Part shown: one piece after another, positions 55,626 through 64,000 of the stretch
How positions within the stretch are numbered: the stretch's first letter is position 1
How the letters are laid out: each line of letters opens with the position of its first letter
Source: Pseudanabaena sp. SR411
Lineage (GTDB): Bacteria; Cyanobacteriota; Cyanobacteriia; Pseudanabaenales; Pseudanabaenaceae
Direction: 5' to 3'
Assembly (NCBI RefSeq): GCF_002251945.1
Contig: NZ_NDHW01000037.1
Coordinates: 1 to 64,000 of the forward strand
Length of the DNA: 64,000 nucleotides
Made by a program: the position numbers and the translations under genes
Notes under the pieces: generated by a model
The model's database searches: none
What the model saw: only the letters and a program-made list of their open reading frames with translations
Told to the model about the DNA's origin: nothing

Positions 55626-56621
55626 ATGCATTTTATTGATCGAGTTACGATACATGTCAAGTCTGGTGATGGTGGCGATGGGCTAGTTGCATTTCGCCGC
55701 GAGAAATATGTGCCTGCAGGTGGCCCTGCGGGTGGTAATGGTGGCAATGGTGGCTCGGTGATCTTACAAGCAACAACCGATCTGCAAACCCTTCTAGACT
55801 TTCGCTTCGAGAATATTTTTAAAGCTGAAGATGGCGAACGTGGTGGTCCCAGCAATATGACGGGTCGCAAGGGTAGCGATCGCGTGATCAAAGTCCCTGT
55901 CGGTACAGTGGTGATGAATGAAGAAACAGGCGAGGTTTTAGGCGATCTGACTGAGGTTGATCAAACTTTGTTTGTGGCGAAAGGTGGTAAAGGCGGCTTG
56001 GGCAATAAATACTTTTTGAGCAATCAAAATCGCGCCCCTGACTACGCTTTACCTGGATTACCAGGGGAAGAACTTAATCTTTATTTAGAACTAAAGCTAA
56101 TTGCCGAAGTCGGGATCATTGGTTTACCGAATGCGGGTAAATCGACGTTGATTTCTGTTGTATCGGCAGCCCGTCCCAAGATTGCTGATTATCCTTTCAC
56201 TACGCTCGTGCCAAACTTGGGTGTCGTCTCTAAACCGTCAGGTGATGGGATCGTATTTGCGGATATTCCAGGATTAATCGAAGGTGCATCTGAGGGGATT
56301 GGCTTGGGGCATGACTTTTTGCGCCATGTGGAACGCACAAAACTATTAATTCATTTGATCGATGTCACTCAAGATGATCCCCTAGCGGCTTATCACACCA
56401 TTCAAGAAGAGCTAGATGCTTATGGGCATGGCTTAGCTGATAAACCACAAATTCTGGCTCTGAATAAGATTGATGCCATGTTGCCTGAAGATGTGGAGGC
56501 GATCGCCGCGCAGTTTGATCTACCGATTCTCGCCATTTCGGCGGCTTCCAAAAAGGGGCTAGATAAGCTTTTGCAATCAGTCTGGAAAACCTTGGAAAAA
56601 TTCGATCAGCAAAATCCATAA
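55626..56621 (+). CDS. obgE: GTPase ObgE/CgtA
   Basis: A 331-residue Obg GTPase. The glycine-rich Obg fold ([28 protein letters not shown]) is followed by the G domain with [20 protein letters not shown] and NKID. It associates with the 50S subunit. The ATG at 55626 (MHFIDRV) is preferred to a frame beginning 14 codons earlier. Ends at a bidirectional terminator. Confidence 0.95.
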   Translation: MHFIDRVTIHVKSGDGGDGLVAFRREKYVPAGGPAGGNGGNGGSVILQATTDLQTLLDFRFENIFKAEDGERGGPSNMTGRKGSDRVIKVPVGTVVMNEETGEVLGDLTEVDQTLFVAKGGKGGLGNKYFLSNQNRAPDYALPGLPGEELNLYLELKLIAEVGIIGLPNAGKSTLISVVSAARPKIADYPFTTLVPNLGVVSKPSGDGIVFADIPGLIEGASEGIGLGHDFLRHVERTKLLIHLIDVTQDDPLAAYHTIQEELDAYGHGLADKPQILALNKIDAMLPEDVEAIAAQFDLPILAISAASKKGLDKLLQSVWKTLEKFDQQNP

Positions 56622-56650
56622 AAAAGGCGGTGCAATGCACCGCCTTTTTT
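56620..56650. terminator. Bidirectional terminator of obgE and DUF4359 gene
   Basis: AAAAAAGGCGGTGCA / TGCACCGCCTTTTTT with one-base loop at 56635. T-runs on both strands; it includes the obgE stop's last base region. Confidence 0.92.
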
Positions 56651-56978
56651 ATTTGAACATGAAGAAATTGCCAAAGGCTCCTACTGTGGTTACTTTTTTG
56701 TTAGGCATATCAGTTTCATAAAGACTGAGTACTACAAAACTTTGCTGCTTAGTCGAGTTTTCAACCAATAACTTGATCGCACCTTTCCCCTGAGAGATCA
56801 CAAATTTGCATGATTGCTGAGCCGCGATCGGGATATTATCTCCAGCACAAATGGAGGTTTTACCCGTTTCCGAGAATTGCTCAGTTGCGTACTCGATGTA
56901 ACGCTCTTTACTAGGATTGCTAACAGCCATTACGCCAACGACTACAGCAGCACCAATCAAAATTACTTGTAATTTCAT
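56649..56978 (-). CDS. DUF4359-family membrane protein
   Basis: A 109-residue protein with one N-terminal membrane segment (about 4-22), then NPSKERYIEYATEQFSE and a Cys pair (C43 and C57 region), pattern of DUF4359. Function unknown. I prefer the ATG at 56978 (MKLQVILIGAA); an upstream start would add ten residues. Its last bases overlap the terminator. Confidence 0.75.
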   Translation of the reverse strand: MKLQVILIGAAVVVGVMAVSNPSKERYIEYATEQFSETGKTSICAGDNIPIAAQQSCKFVISQGKGAIKLLVENSTKQQSFVVLSLYETDMPNKKVTTVGAFGNFFMFK

Positions 56979-56990
56979 AATCAAATCAGA

Positions 56991-57010
56991 CAATGGGCTT
57001 AAGCCCATTG
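56991..57010. repeat. Compact palindrome upstream of the DUF4359 gene
   Basis: CAATGGGCTTAAGCCCATTG, perfect. Its core GGGCTTAAGCCC recurs in the palindrome at 37805-37832. Confidence 0.8.
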
Positions 57011-57097
57011 TTCCTTAAATTTCTAAGTGTGTTAACTTTACCGAATAATTTCTACAAAAAGTAGCATGTATAGCAAAGCAAGTTTTGCCGAGGACAT

Positions 57098-57152
57098 AAA
57101 ACCCAAGAATCGAGTGGCGGCGCGAAGCGCCGCCACTCGATTCTTGGGTTTT
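57098..57152. repeat. Palindrome with AAAACCCAA boundary (26-bp arms)
   Basis: AAAACCCAAGAATCGAGTGG and GGCGC / GCGCC around GAA. Perfect 26-bp arms (57098-57123, 57127-57152), one of the clearest examples of boundary plus GGCGC apex. Confidence 0.95.
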
Positions 57153-57195
57153 GGTTTGTACTAGCTAACTCTTTTTTTGCTATACAAGGTCTATC

Positions 57196-58044
57196 CTACT
57201 TTTTGATCGGCGCGATCGCATCTTGGCTAATTTGACATATTTCACGATGACAATGACCGTTGCTTGCCACGATCGTTCCCCACTGACGCAATTCGAGATT
57301 GTTATAGGACAGCAATGACAAATCAGAATGAGTAAGTTGTCCGCCAGCCTCCGTCAAGATAATTTCAGGAGCGCAATAGTCCCAATCCTTAGGCGCAGAT
57401 TTGCCTGAAACAGAGATATAGACATCAGCATTACCTGAGGCGATCGCCGCAAATTTACCGCCAATGCTACCAACCGCAATTTCGGCAGCCTTGGGCAATT
57501 GCTGAAGAATACTTTCGAGTTGATAATTGCGATGGCTACGACTTGCCACTACCACCATTTGATTGAGTTCGACTTTATTAGAAACTTGGATACGTTGCTG
57601 CAAACCATCTCTAGTCTCGATATATGCCCCATTGCCTAACATGCCCTGAAATAGGCGATCTTGGGCAGGAGTTGCCACGAGTCCTAGGACAGGACGTTGG
57701 CGATAGGTCAAGCCAATATGCACCGCAAACTCATTAGTCCGACGAATAAAGTCACTCGTGCCATCCATCGGATCAATGATCCATACCCATTCATGTTCGA
57801 GGCGATCGATATTGTCCTCAGTTTCTTCGCTCAGGTACGCAAAATTATCTGTGCCAAAGGATTGCTTAAGCTGGCTCAAAATGAAATCATTGGCAGCCAA
57901 ATCTGCGGAAGTCACATTGCCCTCTTCGCCCCCCTTAAACGTGATTTCTAAGTCTTGAGGCTCTTGATAGTACTTCATCAGAATATCTCCTGCACCCCAA
58001 GCGATCGGGCGAGCAAGCGACATAATTTCGTTTAAATTCAGCAT
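57196..58044 (-). CDS. cysQ: Inositol monophosphatase family protein (CysQ-like)
   Basis: A 282-residue phosphatase. WIIDPMDGTSDFIRR and DWDYCAPEIILTEAGG are the metal-binding motifs. The family dephosphorylates PAP or inositol phosphates; CysQ-type assignment is by pattern and length. Starts MLNLNEIM. Alone on the minus strand. Confidence 0.85.
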   Translation of the reverse strand: MLNLNEIMSLARPIAWGAGDILMKYYQEPQDLEITFKGGEEGNVTSADLAANDFILSQLKQSFGTDNFAYLSEETEDNIDRLEHEWVWIIDPMDGTSDFIRRTNEFAVHIGLTYRQRPVLGLVATPAQDRLFQGMLGNGAYIETRDGLQQRIQVSNKVELNQMVVVASRSHRNYQLESILQQLPKAAEIAVGSIGGKFAAIASGNADVYISVSGKSAPKDWDYCAPEIILTEAGGQLTHSDLSLLSYNNLELRQWGTIVASNGHCHREICQISQDAIAPIKK

Positions 58045-58404
58045 CTTGAATTTTGGTGAAGCGAATGATTGCTTCTATTCTGTAACCAAAAGCCAAAAAG
58101 AAGCAAGTAGGTAAAGCCCCTTGCTCCTTATTTATTCGCCCCCTAGCCCCCAATTCTAAGGGAACAAGAAAATAAAATTTTTTCAAAGCCCCCCAGAATT
58201 GGAGAATTTAGGGGACTTAGATACATTGAAATATAGACAGAGAGACTTGTGTGTACCCGTTATTTTTTTAAGGGAGGATTGGGGGATCTAGGCAATTCTT
58301 AAATGACTTCTAAGACATAAAACCAAAAGATAATGGCGGCGCTAAGCGCCACCATTATCTAAAAAACTGGGTACAAAGCGTCCAGTTTTCTATGTCGATA
58401 AAAT
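58045..58404. other. Intergenic region with C-rich and palindromic repeats
   Basis: 360 bp upstream of the cysQ-like gene. It has C-rich inverted segments (GCCCCCTAGCCCCC, GCCCCCCAGAATTGG, TTTAGGGGAC, GGGAGGATTGGGGG), a common type of cyanobacterial intergenic repeat, and the palindrome at 58328-58360. No gene is seen. Confidence 0.55.
58328..58360. repeat. Palindrome near smtA
   Basis: AGATAATGGCGGCGC TAA GCGCCACCATTATCT, one mismatch. Left side continues CATAAAACCAAA, close to the boundary seen at 46228. Confidence 0.88.
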
Positions 58405-58572
58405 CTAACCGCAGCCGCAACCAGATTTTTGACAACCTGCTGATCCTTCAGGATGTCCATCGGCACAAGCTTTGCTGCAATATGGTTTGCCATTTGCCAT
58501 GATCGCCGTGTCTAGGGAGACGGTACAAGTACATTTAGGGCAAGCGCATTTAGTTTCCGTGAGAGTTGTCAT
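58405..58572 (-). CDS. smtA: Metallothionein SmtA
   Basis: A 55-residue cysteine-rich protein with nine Cys (9, 11, 14, 16, 32, 36, 47, 52, 54) and His40. The order CACPKCTC ... CSKAC ... GCGCG is that of cyanobacterial SmtA, which binds four zinc ions. Divergent from smtB across an operator region. Too small for usual gene finders. Confidence 0.95.
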   Translation of the reverse strand: MTTLTETKCACPKCTCTVSLDTAIMANGKPYCSKACADGHPEGSAGCQKSGCGCG

Positions 58573-58584
58573 TTATTTAATCCT

Positions 58585-58625
58585 ATTCAATTGAATTTAT
58601 TATATATGAATATACGTTCATATAT
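58585..58625. promoter_or_regulatory. SmtB operator region
   Basis: Inverted repeats ATATATGAA (58602-58610) and TTCATATAT (58617-58625), 6 bp apart, resemble the 12-2-12 SmtB/ArsR operator. A second perfect palindrome ATTCAATTGAAT lies at 58585-58596. Both sit in the smtA-smtB divergent promoter. Confidence 0.75.
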
Positions 58626-58670
58626 CAAGGTGAATTAAAAAAGCGATCACTTTTTTTGTAAAATGTAACA

Positions 58671-59048
58671 ATGCTAAATTCTTCTGCACTTTCCATTGAG
58701 CACTTGCCTACTTGCGATCTCCATGCGATCGCCCCTGAAGCATTACAGGATTTAGTTAATGAGATTTTGCCAGCCGAGAAAGCGCAAGCCATGGCGGAAT
58801 TTTTCGGAATGTTGAGCGATCCTAATCGTCTGCGGATTCTCTCAGTTTTATCCAAGCAGGAGCTTTGCGTTCATGATCTTGCGGCTGTAGTAGGCATGAG
58901 TGAGTCGGCGGTATCTCATCAGTTGCGAGTTTTACGCACCATGCGTTTAGTTAGCTATCGCAAAAGTAAGCGCAAAGTCTATTACCAACTCCTCGATCAC
59001 CATGTTTTAGAACTTTATCGCTCCGTTTCTGAACATTTGGATGAGTAA
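58671..59048 (+). CDS. smtB: ArsR/SmtB-family repressor
   Basis: A 125-residue winged-helix repressor. DNA recognition helix [18 protein letters not shown]; the C-terminal helix [17 protein letters not shown] carries the alpha5 zinc site (Asp, His, His, Glu). N-terminal Cys (PTCDLHA) may form part of the alpha3N site. It is expected to be released from DNA by zinc and to control smtA. Confidence 0.93.
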   Translation: MLNSSALSIEHLPTCDLHAIAPEALQDLVNEILPAEKAQAMAEFFGMLSDPNRLRILSVLSKQELCVHDLAAVVGMSESAVSHQLRVLRTMRLVSYRKSKRKVYYQLLDHHVLELYRSVSEHLDE

Positions 59049-59053
59049 ACAAA

Positions 59054-59092
59054 CAAGACAACATAGGGCGCAAAGCGCCGTATGTTGTCTTG
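59054..59092. repeat. Palindrome after smtB
   Basis: CAAGACAACATAGGGCGC / GCGCCGTATGTTGTCTTG around AAA, with one mismatch, five bases after the stop. Confidence 0.88.
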
Positions 59093-59176
59093 TAAAACAA
59101 CTTTTTGTCTTGTTTTGGAGTCGCCGTGCTAACCTTGTAGCAAATTTTTTATCCTGCTGACCTCCTCAAATAGCCA

Positions 59177-61276
59177 ATGGAAATAACATCATCCTTAGAT
59201 GCAAATCCACTACTAACACCAAGCCTAGATTCAAGTACAGATGCAGGTACGGATGCGAATCAACCCTCTCGTTTGCCCAATCCTCGCTTGAATGCTTCTA
59301 CGAGCAAGCCTACTTTGGTGCGAGAGTCGTCACCAAGCATTTTGACCGAGGAATTAGCAGGGATAAAACTTTCACATACCAAACAAAAAGGGGATTGTTT
59401 ATATCTTTATAGTCAAGATCGAGAGGTCACCTGTGCAACCAAGATATTAGAGGCGATCGCCCCAAGCACACAGGATTTAGAAAGTTCAGTTTTATATGCC
59501 GAAGGAATCCACCGTCTGAAGTTGCATGGCAATGCATGGGCGTTAGGACTGGATTTGCCGATCGCCCCATCGGCAATCATCGCTGCCGAAATTATCGCCG
59601 CATTATTGACCAACTTCCGTCAAGATCCGCAACTAGCCCCAAAACTTGCTCAAACTAAGCTGAAGTTGCTGCTCCAAAATAACTGCCTAAATTTACTATG
59701 TGAGACGCGCACTGCGATTTTGCAAGCAGAGATAGTGCTGCCTATGTTAAATACTTTGCGAACCGTGAGTGCATCAGAATATTTTCAATCAGTAACAGTA
59801 TCCAGCCGCGTCATCGGTGAGAAAAAACCGAGTTGGTCGTTTGAAATTGACTTGTTAGCGATCGGGATACAGAACTCCAGTAATGACGAATTAGCAACGA
59901 TCGAAGATGAACAAGAGCAAAGCATTGAGTTTATTAGTGAAGATGTAAATGAAGCTAATGCTTGGCAGAAACTAAGCGGATATGCAGGGACGAAATTACT
60001 GGCGGTCGGACAAGCTATCTTTGGACTGAAATGGCTAGGACAAACTGAACCGAAGATGCTCTCCTTATCTGCTTGTATGGCAAGCTTAGCGATCGGTATT
60101 GGTTCAACGATCGCCATTGATCGGACGCTGAGTAATTACGCTCAGCCCGAGCAGTCAACCAAATTTATCATCGCCGATTCCAAACTTGATGTACCAGTCA
60201 ACCTGCCAGAAACCTCTCCTGAAAAGGGGCTTATCAAAAAACCTGCTCCCAATTTTAATATTGCTTTATTCAATGAAAAATTAGCCCTGCTGGATTGGCA
60301 GACCACCAATAAACAGCGATCGCCAGAAGTTTTAATTGTGGGTAGTTCGAGAGCTTTGCGGGGCATCGAACCAAAAACCTTAGAAAAAACACTGATCAAC
60401 AAAGGCTACAAAAATATCAGCGTCTTCAATCTTGGTATTGATGGTGCAACTGCTAAGGTGGTGAACCTGCAAATTACGCAAATACTCTCACCGTCTCAAC
60501 TACCACGTCTAATTATTTGGGCTGATGGATTGAGAGCTTTTAATAGTAGTCGCAATGATCTTACCTATGAGGAAATTACGGCTTCGGTTGGCTATAAGCA
60601 ATTGCAGGAAACCCTCAAAAATACAGATCGGAATCTTGATCCTATAGCTAATCAAAGTGCGATCGCGACCACATCACCAAGTCCGATCGCCACATCCTTT
60701 GACCTTCTTTTTACTACCTTTTCTAAACGGCAAGAAATTCGGACTTCGCTAGTCAAGAAATTTGATCGTAATACGCATATGCTCAGCAATAGCGAAGCCT
60801 TAATTGCGGCGACCATGCCCAGCACCGTCACTGCTCTTGACTCCAAAGGCTTTGTCTCTTTTGATGTCACCTTCGATCCCAACACCTATTTCCAAAAATT
60901 CCCCCAAGTCCCTGGGGATTACGATCTTGACTATCGCAACTTTGAGACCAATGGTTCCCAATTCGAGGCTTTTGCCAATGTAGTTGATTTTTGTCGCCGC
61001 AATAATATCGAGCTTTTGGTCGTGAATATGCCCTTACATGCCACCTATCTCGATCAAATTCGCACTCAATATGAAGCTAATTTCAATGGCAGAATGCAAG
61101 AACTTTCCTTACGTGAAGGTTTTACCTATCTCGATCTTTCCCAAGCGATTCTCAATCAAGCTGACCTTTTTTCAGATCCTAGCCACTTAAATCAAAAAGG
61201 GGCGATCGCCATCTCTCAATTGCTTGCTCAAAATCCCAAAGTTCGATGGCAAGTCCTCATCAAGAATGGGAGATAG
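59177..61276 (+). CDS. DUF1574/SGNH-like envelope protein
   Basis: A 699-residue protein. A Ser/Thr/Pro-rich N-terminus and an intermediate domain (about 80-240) are followed by a membrane segment (about 300-320) and a C-terminal SGNH-hydrolase-like domain: VLIVGSSRALRGIEP (Ser), ELLVVNMPLH and the catalytic DPSHLNQKG (Asp, His). Such DUF1574 proteins are widespread in cyanobacteria and may modify envelope polysaccharides. The last codons form the left arm of the palindrome at 61262-61300. Confidence 0.75.
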   Translation: MEITSSLDANPLLTPSLDSSTDAGTDANQPSRLPNPRLNASTSKPTLVRESSPSILTEELAGIKLSHTKQKGDCLYLYSQDREVTCATKILEAIAPSTQDLESSVLYAEGIHRLKLHGNAWALGLDLPIAPSAIIAAEIIAALLTNFRQDPQLAPKLAQTKLKLLLQNNCLNLLCETRTAILQAEIVLPMLNTLRTVSASEYFQSVTVSSRVIGEKKPSWSFEIDLLAIGIQNSSNDELATIEDEQEQSIEFISEDVNEANAWQKLSGYAGTKLLAVGQAIFGLKWLGQTEPKMLSLSACMASLAIGIGSTIAIDRTLSNYAQPEQSTKFIIADSKLDVPVNLPETSPEKGLIKKPAPNFNIALFNEKLALLDWQTTNKQRSPEVLIVGSSRALRGIEPKTLEKTLINKGYKNISVFNLGIDGATAKVVNLQITQILSPSQLPRLIIWADGLRAFNSSRNDLTYEEITASVGYKQLQETLKNTDRNLDPIANQSAIATTSPSPIATSFDLLFTTFSKRQEIRTSLVKKFDRNTHMLSNSEALIAATMPSTVTALDSKGFVSFDVTFDPNTYFQKFPQVPGDYDLDYRNFETNGSQFEAFANVVDFCRRNNIELLVVNMPLHATYLDQIRTQYEANFNGRMQELSLREGFTYLDLSQAILNQADLFSDPSHLNQKGAIAISQLLAQNPKVRWQVLIKNGR

Positions 61277-61300
61277 CGCTTTGTAATATCTCCCATTCTT
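61262..61300. repeat. Palindrome overlapping the end of the SGNH-like gene
   Basis: AAGAATGGGAGATA (61262-61275) pairs with TATCTCCCATTCTT (61287-61300); 11-nt loop. The left arm is coding (K-N-G-R-stop), so the right arm is a copy of the end of the gene in reverse. Confidence 0.88.
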
Positions 61301-61503
61301 AGGGAGAATTTTTTATGTAGGCGATCACCCAAATTTTTAGCTTATTTTGTAAAACTATGAAACACTTGTGCTATTTTTGCCCAATATAGTTATGCAAACA
61401 GCTATGATCGCCTTACATTGCTTTGCGATCGCACCTCATATTACTTTGCGATCGCAAAATCTAATCTCACTTGGGTAATGAACTCTTAGGAAATCTTGGG
61501 CTT

Positions 61504-63516
61504 ATGAATACATCAGATCAAGCGCCAACCACCGCCGCAAGCAGAAATAAAACTAAAGCTCTGGCAAAACGGGGAGGTCGAACTCCCTTCGAGAGCAAAC
61601 TGATTCAAGCAGGACATGCCACCTCCGACCAGTTCGATCGCGCTGTCAAAGATAGCCAAGAACAAAATGTTCCATTCCTCAGCGTCCTAGAGCAAATTCT
61701 GGGGCAGCAACTGGCTCCAGACATTACCCGCTATTACAAGCGCCAACAACTTTTTGAACTGCGGGTTCTTTACGGCATTGAACCGATCGATCCCGATGTC
61801 GAAATTGACAAATTTGATATTCCCACTCTCAGCGCTTTACTCGACTCTAACATTATTCCAATTTCCACTTGTCGGGACTGCGAAGTATTACCGCTAGTTA
61901 AGACTGAAAATAGCATTACGATCGCTGTAGTCTCTCCCGACAGCTACAAAGTCCAAAATGAGATTGCTCGCCTACTTAAAAACATCACAATCGTTCGGCG
62001 CGTGATCTCCCGTGAAGATTTTCATCGCACCTTTGACAATATTGTTCAATTTCAAGTTAACAAGAGTGCTAAGGCTGAAGGAGCAATCAGCGACGAAGAT
62101 CTCCAAGTTAAAGATGATGTTTTTAGCGAAGATATCACTGGCGCAGATGATGGCGATGAACTCATGGTGGGCGGCGAAAATTCCGCTCCAATCATCAGTC
62201 TCGTCGATAAAATTCTCGTTAAAGCGCTCAAAGAAGGATGTTCAGATATCCACATCGAGCCACAAGAAAAAGACCTTTGCATCCGTCTTCGTAAAGATGG
62301 CGTACTGCGCGAATACTTCTTCCTGAGTGAAGGCAAGCGCTTACCACGTAACATCGTCAATGCTGTCATCTCGCGCTTTAAGATTATCTCCAACCTGAAT
62401 ATTGCTGAAAAGCGCGTCCCTCAAGATGGCAAACTGAAGCGCAACTTCCAAGGTCGGCGGGTGGATTTCCGCGTCAATACCTGTCCCACTCAAAATGGGG
62501 AAAAAGTAGTTTTGCGGATTCTGGATAACTCCAATACGCAGCTTGGACTCAACAAGCTGATCAGCGATCCTGAAAGCTTGGAACTGATGCAAAGCTTTGC
62601 CAAACGCCCCTATGGATTGATCTTGGTTACAGGTCCCACAGGTTCAGGCAAGACTACCACCCTATACTCGACTCTTGCTGAATGTAATGATCCTGGTATC
62701 AACATCAGTACTGCTGAAGATCCTGTTGAATATAACTTACCTGGTTTGACTCAGTGCCAAGTCCTGCGTGAAAAGGGGATGACCTTTGCCAGCATTCTCC
62801 GCGCCTTCTTACGGCAAGATCCTGACGTAATCCTTGTTGGTGAAACACGAGATGCGGAAACAGCGAAAACGGCGATCGAGGCGGCGCTAACAGGTCACTT
62901 AGTTCTCACGACACTACACACCAACGATGCACCTAGCAGTATTGCTCGCCTCGAAGAAATGGGCGTAGAGCCATTTATGGCAAGCACCGCGATCATTGGT
63001 GTTCTTGCCCAACGTCTACTTCGCCGAATCTGTGACAACTGCCGCATTCCTTACAATCCTAGCCAAGAAGAACTCGATCGCTTCGGGTTACCCAGCAGCG
63101 ATCTTGAAAGAACCTTCTACCGAGCCAATATCGTCAACCGCGATGCCATGCTGCCCGGACAACGAGTATGTCCAAAATGTAGTGGTTCTGGGTACAAAGG
63201 GCGTGCAGGGGTATACGAGATCATGAAAATGACCGAACGCTTGCAAAGTGCGATCAACAAAGGTGCAACTACCGAAGTAATCAAAGAAATTGCTGTCCAA
63301 GAGGGCATGAAAACTCTTATGGCATACGCCTTTGACTTGGTACGACAAGGAGCAACTACTCTAGATGAGGTGCTGCGAGTTGTATATACAGACAAAGGAC
63401 GTGAAGCAGAAGAACGCGCCCGACGCGGCAAAGGACTGGAATGTGACAACTGTGATGCTATGCTCACACCCGAAACAATTGAATGCCCGTACTGCACCAC
63501 GCCGAGAACTTTCTAG
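61504..63516 (+). CDS. pilB: Type IV pilus assembly ATPase PilB
   Basis: A 670-residue extension ATPase. N-terminal domain (about 1-200) precedes the ATPase with GPTGSGKTTTLYSTL, RQDPDVILVGETRD and the His-box LTTLHTNDAP. Cys tetrad CDNC...CPKC matches the PilB zinc site. A second cluster (CDNCDAMLTPETIECPYC) at the C-terminus resembles a zinc ribbon. I chose the ATG at 61504 over a TTG at 61471. pilT follows. Confidence 0.93.
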   Translation: MNTSDQAPTTAASRNKTKALAKRGGRTPFESKLIQAGHATSDQFDRAVKDSQEQNVPFLSVLEQILGQQLAPDITRYYKRQQLFELRVLYGIEPIDPDVEIDKFDIPTLSALLDSNIIPISTCRDCEVLPLVKTENSITIAVVSPDSYKVQNEIARLLKNITIVRRVISREDFHRTFDNIVQFQVNKSAKAEGAISDEDLQVKDDVFSEDITGADDGDELMVGGENSAPIISLVDKILVKALKEGCSDIHIEPQEKDLCIRLRKDGVLREYFFLSEGKRLPRNIVNAVISRFKIISNLNIAEKRVPQDGKLKRNFQGRRVDFRVNTCPTQNGEKVVLRILDNSNTQLGLNKLISDPESLELMQSFAKRPYGLILVTGPTGSGKTTTLYSTLAECNDPGINISTAEDPVEYNLPGLTQCQVLREKGMTFASILRAFLRQDPDVILVGETRDAETAKTAIEAALTGHLVLTTLHTNDAPSSIARLEEMGVEPFMASTAIIGVLAQRLLRRICDNCRIPYNPSQEELDRFGLPSSDLERTFYRANIVNRDAMLPGQRVCPKCSGSGYKGRAGVYEIMKMTERLQSAINKGATTEVIKEIAVQEGMKTLMAYAFDLVRQGATTLDEVLRVVYTDKGREAEERARRGKGLECDNCDAMLTPETIECPYCTTPRTF

Positions 63517-63519
63517 ATA

Positions 63520-63556
63520 GTATTTGAGCCTTGCGCGAAGCGCAAGGCTCAAATAC
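63520..63556. repeat. Palindrome after pilB
   Basis: GTATTTGAGCCTTGCGC and its complement around GAA, perfect 17-bp arms, 3 nt after the pilB stop. It separates pilB and pilT. Confidence 0.93.
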
Positions 63557-63645
63557 TGGTTTTAAAGTTTGCGCTTATCGCAGTTTTTAGAGGCTATATA
63601 GGGAACCATGCAATTAATTAGGATTAGATCAGGAGAATAGCCCGC

Positions 63646-64000
63646 TATGGTAATGGACTACATCATTGAAGACTTGATGGAAGAGGTGGTAGAACGTAAA
63701 GGTTCTGACCTCCACATCTCCGCAGGGCTGCCCCCTTACATTCGTATTAATGGTCACCTCACCCGTACCGATCGAGATCCGCTGACCCCTGAAGAATGTC
63801 AGCGCTTGATTTTTGCGATGCTGAATAACAATCAGCGTAAAGCTCTCGAACAAAACTGGGAGCTAGACTGCTCCTATGGGGTTAAGGGACTCGCCAGATT
63901 TCGGGTTAATGTTTATAAAGATCGGGGAACCTATGCTGCTTGCCTACGGGCGCTTTCTTCTAAGATTCCCGACATGGACGATCTCAACTTACCACCGATT
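63646..64000 (+). CDS. pilT: Type IV pilus retraction ATPase PilT (partial, runs off edge)
   Basis: The first 118 codons of PilT: EDLMEEVVERKGSDLHIS, then AGLPPYIRINGHLTRTD. The Walker motifs are beyond the window. AGGAG lies 10 bases before the ATG at 63646. The gene is the partner of pilB; together they extend and retract pili used with the chemotaxis systems. Confidence 0.9.

Noticed and set aside
6124-63556. The palindromes as CRISPR or as copies of one MITE
   Set aside because: They are dispersed, not tandem with spacers, and stem sequences differ from site to site; only boundary and apex features recur.
1-64000. Abundant GCGATCGC octamers as a novel repeat
   Set aside because: This is the known HIP1 element of cyanobacterial genomes; it supports the taxonomy but is not new.
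1-64000. tRNA or rRNA genes
   Set aside because: I looked for tRNA T-arm patterns and rRNA signatures; the few GGTTCGA-like matches are inside coding genes such as secF.

Overview
The window is a cyanobacterial chromosome segment. It carries psbY (photosystem II), ycf3 (photosystem I assembly), a PATAN-type response regulator, a PixGHIJL-like phototaxis/type IV pilus chemotaxis cluster, pilB-pilT, Uma2-family genes, a SmtA/SmtB metallothionein locus and very many copies of the HIP1 octamer GCGATCGC. The moderate-to-low GC content and the very dense intergenic palindromes suggest a filamentous lineage such as Pseudanabaena or a relative; that genus guess is inference.

Layout. 1-6068: a minus-strand type I-like export operon (parvulin-type PPIase, cNMP-binding/C39-like ABC exporter, HlyD adaptor) ends in a 59-residue peptide gene; the tail of a second peptide gene with the same C-terminal motif enters from the left edge. 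6491-12089: SH3 protein, lpxD, Uma2, TatD-like, sbcD and a deoxyhypusine-synthase-like gene. 12376-12478: a candidate structured RNA or leader. 12729-27968: a 15-kb chemotaxis block of seven genes, in which a divergent MCP/CheA pair precedes a canonical PatA-CheY-CheW-MCP-CheA set. 28006-29696: branched-chain amino-acid permease and Uma2. 30007-33453: an AT-rich accessory island with a truncated dynamin-like GTPase, a HEPN-motif protein, orphan HicB, a PIN toxin pair, a XisI-like gene and a nucleotidyltransferase toxin-type pair. 33509-43653: housekeeping genes (gltA, psbY, uppP, rplU-rpmA, gatC, ycf3, ABC-2 permease, RRM protein, secD-secF). 43721-50941: SpoIIE-type phosphatase, DUF7219 gene, SRP RNA, argG, PH-domain protein, Lon-N protein and ald. 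50977-55445: EcfT, then a decayed region with an IS remnant, truncated genes, an unknown protein beside a DUF2726 protein, and antitoxin-like genes. 55626-64000: obgE, DUF4359, cysQ-like, smtA/smtB, a DUF1574/SGNH-like protein, pilB and the start of pilT.

The most striking unexplained feature is a family of more than 30 long, nearly perfect intergenic palindromes. They usually lie directly after stop codons. Most have a 3-nt loop closed by GC pairs, arms of about 14-30 bp whose sequence differs from site to site, and frequently an AAAACCCAA-like boundary. One site (38552-38672) can form two mutually exclusive hairpins, and in two others the hairpin overlaps a stop codon.

Functionally, the chemotaxis block and pilB/pilT point to surface motility by type IV pili. 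The left-edge operon points to secretion of small peptides. The 30-33 kb and 52-55 kb stretches look like turnover zones for defence and toxin-antitoxin genes.
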